Of a DNA stretch of 64,000 nt, positions 60,026 through 64,000 are shown piece after piece. The DNA is taken from assembly GCA_008360955.1 (NCBI GenBank), contig LUCM01001910.1, positions 45,155 through 109,154 of the forward strand, read 5' to 3'. The notes beneath the pieces were generated by a model. That model ran no database searches. It saw only the letters and a list, made by a program, of their open reading frames with translations, and was not told the origin of the DNA. Positions within the stretch are counted from its first letter, which is position 1. Every line of letters starts with the position of its first letter. The position numbers were made by a program, and so were the translations under genes. The stretch is from Fasciolopsis buskii. Its lineage: Eukaryota; Platyhelminthes; Trematoda; Plagiorchiida; Fasciolidae.

Positions 60026-60357
60026 GAGATGCGGCGTAGACGCCAGGAAGGTCAAGTACAACTGCGAAAATCAAAGCGCGATGAAACTTTGCAGAAAAAG
60101 CGAAATATGCCGAACGCTGGCGATATTTCAGCCGCTGCCGGTGATCCAGTGGACTCTGATATCGACGGCAATGAGAAACCGACGCTGATGAGCCTCGAGG
60201 AAATCATTGCTAATGTTCATAACGACAATCCAATCGTCCAACTTCTCGTCGTACAGTCGGCGCGGAAATTGTTATCTAGCGATCGCAATCCGCCAATTGA
60301 CGAATTAATCCAAGCTGGGATGTTACCGAAATTCGGCGCATGTTTGATGAGCGATGA
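60026..60357 (+). CDS. KPNA3/KPNA4: Importin subunit alpha-3/4, coding exon 2
   Basis: The exon encodes the rest of the importin-beta-binding domain (EMRRRRQEGQVQLRKSKRDE, then LQKKRNMP) with the basic clusters RRRR, RKSKR and KKR. An acidic linker with DSDIDGNEKP follows, then the first ARM helix region (SLEEIIANVHNDNPIVQLLV, ARKLLSSDRNPPIDELIQAG). SDIDG and RKLLSSDRNPPID are typical of the KPNA3/KPNA4 branch. The protein is the cytosolic adaptor that binds nuclear localisation signals and importin beta, so cargo enters the nucleus through the pore. The exon ends in phase 2 at GATGA/GTAAGT; the next exon completes an Asp codon. This is the only intact host gene in the window. Confidence 0.92.
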
Positions 60358-62087
60358 GTAAGTTCACTTCGTCGTGGGATCCGGGCGGGCTGTCAGTTGT
60401 AAGCCTATTTCCCTTTTCGTATTTTTTCTCATACAGCAACCCTTCTGATAGTGACTTTCAGTCCTGATGAGGTTTAAGATGATCAATAGTCGCAGGTGAC
60501 CGTTCGCTTGCAAATGTTCCGGGCCTAAGTCTATTGTAACTTCTCCGATGTTCTGTAGTTATTTCGGATCGTCTGGCAATTCGTTGACTCGGCTTGCCCT
60601 GTATGGCCACAACAGCGTCGACGAGAGATCCTTAATACAAATACTCGAGGTTCCTTCTGGTTTAAAATGCTGTTCTGTTGCAAGAAACTCGGTGCGAGTA
60701 TTAACTATGCGTGGGGTTTGTAACGAGGGGACGGCCAGGTCTGTTAATTACGCCGGAGTGACTGCTGCTTTTCGAAATATAGAGATGCACAACGTACCCT
60801 ATTCGACTGCCACGCCTTATCTGGTCTCCACTGAGTTGAATGTGAACTCAAAAAAAGTCCTTTCGAAGAGATGTCTCTACTCGCGGCTTTGGCTTGCATA
60901 CTCTCTTGAGTGAGACAATCTTCGGAACCTTGAACTAAGTCGCTAACAACCTGCTGTTAACTGAGTGGGATTGTTTCAAAATGTGCATCAATTATGGCTT
61001 CATAAATTACGCTACCAGTAGTGAGTGGGTTTGTTCCATCGAAAAACGAAAACGATGAATTGGGGTTGACTATAAAGCACTTCTCTCAGTAACATCGGTA
61101 GTAGATTTCACTTAAGTACCAGCTAGTATAATTCGTTCACAAATTGATCAGGGCAAGTGCATTTATCTTAAGGTTCGACAAACTGGGTTTATGACGCTCG
61201 TGGTACTCAGCGAGATGACAAGGACCATATAACATTGGTTGTTACGCGTTTTCCCATTTTACATCTTATGTACAAGTAAACTACTGCCTCGGCAGCTTAG
61301 TGGTCTGATAACGCATGCATGTCTGTGCTAAACAATAACGAAAATTAGTCATCTCTTTTGACATGAAGCCAACTCAGGGGAGCGATATTTCGCTGTCATC
61401 CGGCTCTTTACCATGCCTCATGTGGTCCTACGCCGCTCCATGTTTCAAAGTTAGAGTTAACAATTCCTTATCTATGTAATGGCCACTAGATGTTGAGTAC
61501 ACCCCTCCCACTACTCTTGCATAATACATGCAATAAAACGGAACTGACATCCAGTGGGGTGCGTGAGAAATGTTAGTCTGAACTCTTGGCATTCGACATC
61601 CGTTTTCATAAGTTTGTTCAGTGCACTGGACTGGTCTCAAATAACAGCAGGGAAAATCTGGTGTTGAGGAAGGTTAGTCTGGCAGAAGTATGTCTTACGT
61701 CCCCAGCGGTCCGTTGGCACTTGTACTGTAGAAACGCGCCTCCAATTCGTATTCTGAAGCCGAGCTGGTGGCGGATCGAAACAAGTTAGCGAGACGCTGT
61801 GATCTGATCTCGATGAATCCTAAAGGATGCCAGAGTTGTAAGTTAATCTTCCGTAATTGTGTATCAAAATTGGGGTATCACTGAGAGATTGGCGACGAGG
61901 ACACATGTTTCCAACGGTAATATGTCATTTCGGATTCATATGGGGGCCATAACATTGCCTTCGTGATCACAACCCAACGTAATTTGATTTCTACAGAAAG
62001 GTTTGCGAACAAAATAGGCCGTTCTCAGGTGAAATCTGTGTTGTGCTTTGTTTTCTGCTGAGTTGTTATCCTATCTTTTAATTTTAG
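60358..62087 (+). other. 1730-nt intron 2 of the importin alpha gene
   Basis: It starts GTAAGTTCAC and ends TTAATTTTAG. A 121-codon open frame at 60548-60913 (+) inside shows no known motif. Near 61290 a TAGCTTAGTGG-like tRNA A-box trace (CAGCTTAGTGGTCTGATAAC) appears without a B box. No recognised mobile element is seen. Confidence 0.75.
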
Positions 62088-62475
62088 TCCGAATTTGCAA
62101 TTCGAAGCAGCATGGGCCTTGACAAACATTGCTTCAGGTACATCCGCACAGACAATGGCTGTAGTACACTCTGGTGCTGTTCCGTTGTTCCTCAAATTGT
62201 TGTCGTCTCCGCATCCAAACGTCTGTGAGCAAGCAGTATGGGCTCTTGGAAACATCATAGGAGACGGGCCTGCGCTTCGTGACCTGGTGATCGAGCTTGG
62301 TGGGTTGAAGCTTTTATTGAGGTTGCTGACACCCAACATACCGCTTGGCTTTCTTCGAAATTTGACCTGGGTTATGGTTAACTTGTGCCGCTGCCGAGAT
62401 CCACCTCCACCAGTTGCCGCCATTCAAGAGCTTCTACCTGCTCTGCTTTATTTGATTAAACACCCAGATGATAGT
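62088..62475 (+). CDS. KPNA3/KPNA4: Importin subunit alpha-3/4, coding exon 3
   Basis: The exon completes an Asp codon and reads [20 protein letters not shown], then [20 protein letters not shown] and [21 protein letters not shown]. These are ARM repeats with the tryptophan-asparagine ladder (WALTN, WALGN, WVMVN) that lines the major NLS-binding groove. WVMVNLCR instead of WTLSNLCR and DPPPP point to the KPNA3/KPNA4 class rather than KPNA1/5/6 or KPNA2. The exon ends in phase 0 at GATGATAGT/GTAAGT. The following exon (expected to begin near a VDTVWALSYL-type motif) is not found before 64000, so intron 3 is at least 1.5 kb and the gene is partial here. Confidence 0.93.
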
Positions 62476-62774
62476 GTAAGTAAATATTGTGCTCTGTGGC
62501 GCTTTTGGAGCTTGTTTGTTTCTTTATAATTAGGCTATCTATCGCCTTTGCTATCGAACCTAGTCAATAACTTTGTCCTAAAGTTTTGGTTGCACACCTC
62601 TGACCTTTCCTTAGCTGATTGCAAGATGCAGAAAAACAGCCGTGCTGGTGCATCGCTTTTCATCAAGCAGATCTCGCCCGTTCATTCGTGACCAGCTGTC
62701 CACTTATCGGACTTTAACTCTTATCTTTTATCTTTTTACTTCCCTCACAAAAAAATAATGTACATCATTTTTTA

Positions 62775-62930
62775 GGAAGGAGGCCGTTTCCAACAGAGGA
62801 CTGCCAAGTGGGGATTTGATCGCCGGTGGGAGAATTCGAACCCGCGACTTTCACGTCTAAATGCCACCACTTTATCCATTTGATCACAGTCGGTCTTGGT
62901 TACTCCTACCGGATAGGTACTTCTGTCTAG
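62775..62930 (-). repeat. tRNA-derived SINE-like sequence in intron 3
   Basis: The minus strand reads TGATCAAATGGATAAAGTGG (A-box region) and, 35 bases on, GTCGCGGGTTCGAATTCTCC, a perfect B box (GGTTCGAAT). A non-tRNA tail follows (CTTGGCAGTCCTCTGTTGG on minus, ending near 62775). No cloverleaf with a paired acceptor stem can be drawn, so this is a tRNA-derived SINE or relic, not a tRNA gene. Confidence 0.55.
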
Positions 62931-64000
62931 CAGTCTTTGATTCTGGGCCCTGATGTTTGTTAGAGCCACATTGGAAGTTGGACAAATTAGAAGAAGTGGG
63001 AGTTGTTATGGTAGTCACAACGGTCTCCCGGCATTTAAAGGCTATTCATACCACATCCGCTACGCTCAACTACTTTGAGGAGCTCCAACTCTGATGTCTA
63101 ACTTGACCTGCGTGCACCAGTTCGGTAGCTGAAATAAGTTACATGTTGTGCACCAGGTATTACTACGTATCTTCAAACCATTCTGTCTCGTGGCAACGTG
63201 CACCAGATAGATGGACTTTGTGTAACCCATTCTAGACGAAATTCTGTCCGGATTTAGGGCTCTTAAAGACGGTCCTGAAGCTCAGTGTATTACGCATAAA
63301 TTCAAGGCTGTCTTATCTTCCGACTATATTCTGGAGGTATTGCGAACTTGTTGACGCTCAAACACCAATCGGTGGCGTTCTTGGACTCGAAGTTATTCTC
63401 TTTCTGTCTAGTTCTTCCATTGTTTTTGTTGATCTCAGTGTTTCTTGTTTTGAGTAAATGATGTTATAGGGTAGTTACTAAAGACGAGACACTGTTGCAG
63501 GGTTATCTGTTGTAAAAACGTAACTAAACCGTGTAGGAAGACTGCATTGAATCAGTCCCATCAACGTCACCTCAGTCACAAAATACATTTAAGGCCTAGG
63601 CGCATTTTGTTCGTGATATAAATTGACTCAGAGACGAAGTTAAAACAGTGGTCACTGGCTCAGTGGTTGTAGATAACTTATTCTCGACTCCATTGCAGTT
63701 TATACATACGCGGTGTATGTGCACCACAAGCTTTAGAATGAGCATGGTGCCAGTGCAACAACATGAGCTTGCTGCATGAACATGTAAGATGAAGTTAGGC
63801 AAGAATAAGTTTACTTCGTGTTATCACGTTGTGGTTTCTTCGGCTTTTGTTTTTTATGGTCACTGGAAGACTAACAGGCAAGATAGTATTCCCGTCACTG
63901 AATTCAGATTCTGATCTGTTTCTTCGGGGTTGCAACCGACGGCGATGGTTATCTCTGGCCTCAGCCCGGAAAGCAGCAATCACAAAACGAAGTTAACGCT
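62931..64000. other. Intron 3 sequence of the importin alpha gene, no feature seen
   Basis: Only short frames occur, the longest 68 codons (63802-63596 -). No further importin exon is visible. Confidence 0.6.

Noticed and set aside
60548..60913. 121-codon frame inside importin alpha intron 2
   Set aside because: No match to expected ARM-repeat sequence, and exon 2 joins exon 3 perfectly in phase without it.
61285..61340. tRNA-like sequence on plus (CAGCTTAGTGGTCTGATAAC)
   Set aside because: A-box resemblance only; no B box or cloverleaf follows.

Overview
The window looks like repeat-dense intergenic DNA from a metazoan, most likely a flatworm and plausibly a tapeworm. This is inference. 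It rests on one spliced host gene with a 37-nt first intron, on abundant CR1/Jockey-type LINE, Ty3/gypsy and Pao/BEL remnants, and on a tRNA-derived SINE. I see no bacterial operons, rRNA or CRISPR. A 926-base run of N (18246-19171) is an assembly gap.

The only clear host gene is at the right end, on + (59935-62475, continuing beyond 64000). It is an importin alpha of the KPNA3/KPNA4 type. Three exons are visible, carrying the importin-beta-binding domain and the first ARM repeats.

The rest is mostly transposon remains. Three LINE lineages recur. Lineage A has a long copy at 17891-22520 and a wreck at 10070-11600. Lineage B has a long copy at 42430-47690 and an inverted 5'-truncated copy at 1-1293. 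Lineage C has copies at 3560-4700 (-), 16085-17190 (+) and 27825-28690 (+). Further LINE fragments lie at 12060-13600 and 49640-50960. A Pao/BEL integrase end is at 51055-51655 and a Ty3/gypsy reverse transcriptase-RNase H-integrase block is at 57395-59335 (-). A second, non-coding-looking repeat, called R1 here, has at least five copies. Its 5' ends vary and its 3' end is constant, closing with a CTCGAA...CGAGAAATATA hairpin-like motif and a (TTA)n tail.

The most interesting region is about 5265-9330 (+). A decayed transposase-like gene, split by an R1 insertion, is followed on the same strand by a decayed DUF4806-like gene. Together they may be the fossil of a two-gene mobile element. Two pairs of inverted LINE fragments are almost identical inside and strongly diverged outside. 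That pattern suggests gene conversion or a recent duplication of already dead copies. A 290-bp element at 35703-35993 has 90-bp terminal inverted repeats around a tRNA-like core.

Long stretches (2420-3560, 13600-16085, 28700-32265, 33880-35700, 38260-42430, 51660-53440, 55030-57395) hold only short chance-like frames or weak repeat traces. Protein family calls come from motif recognition by eye; no database search was possible.
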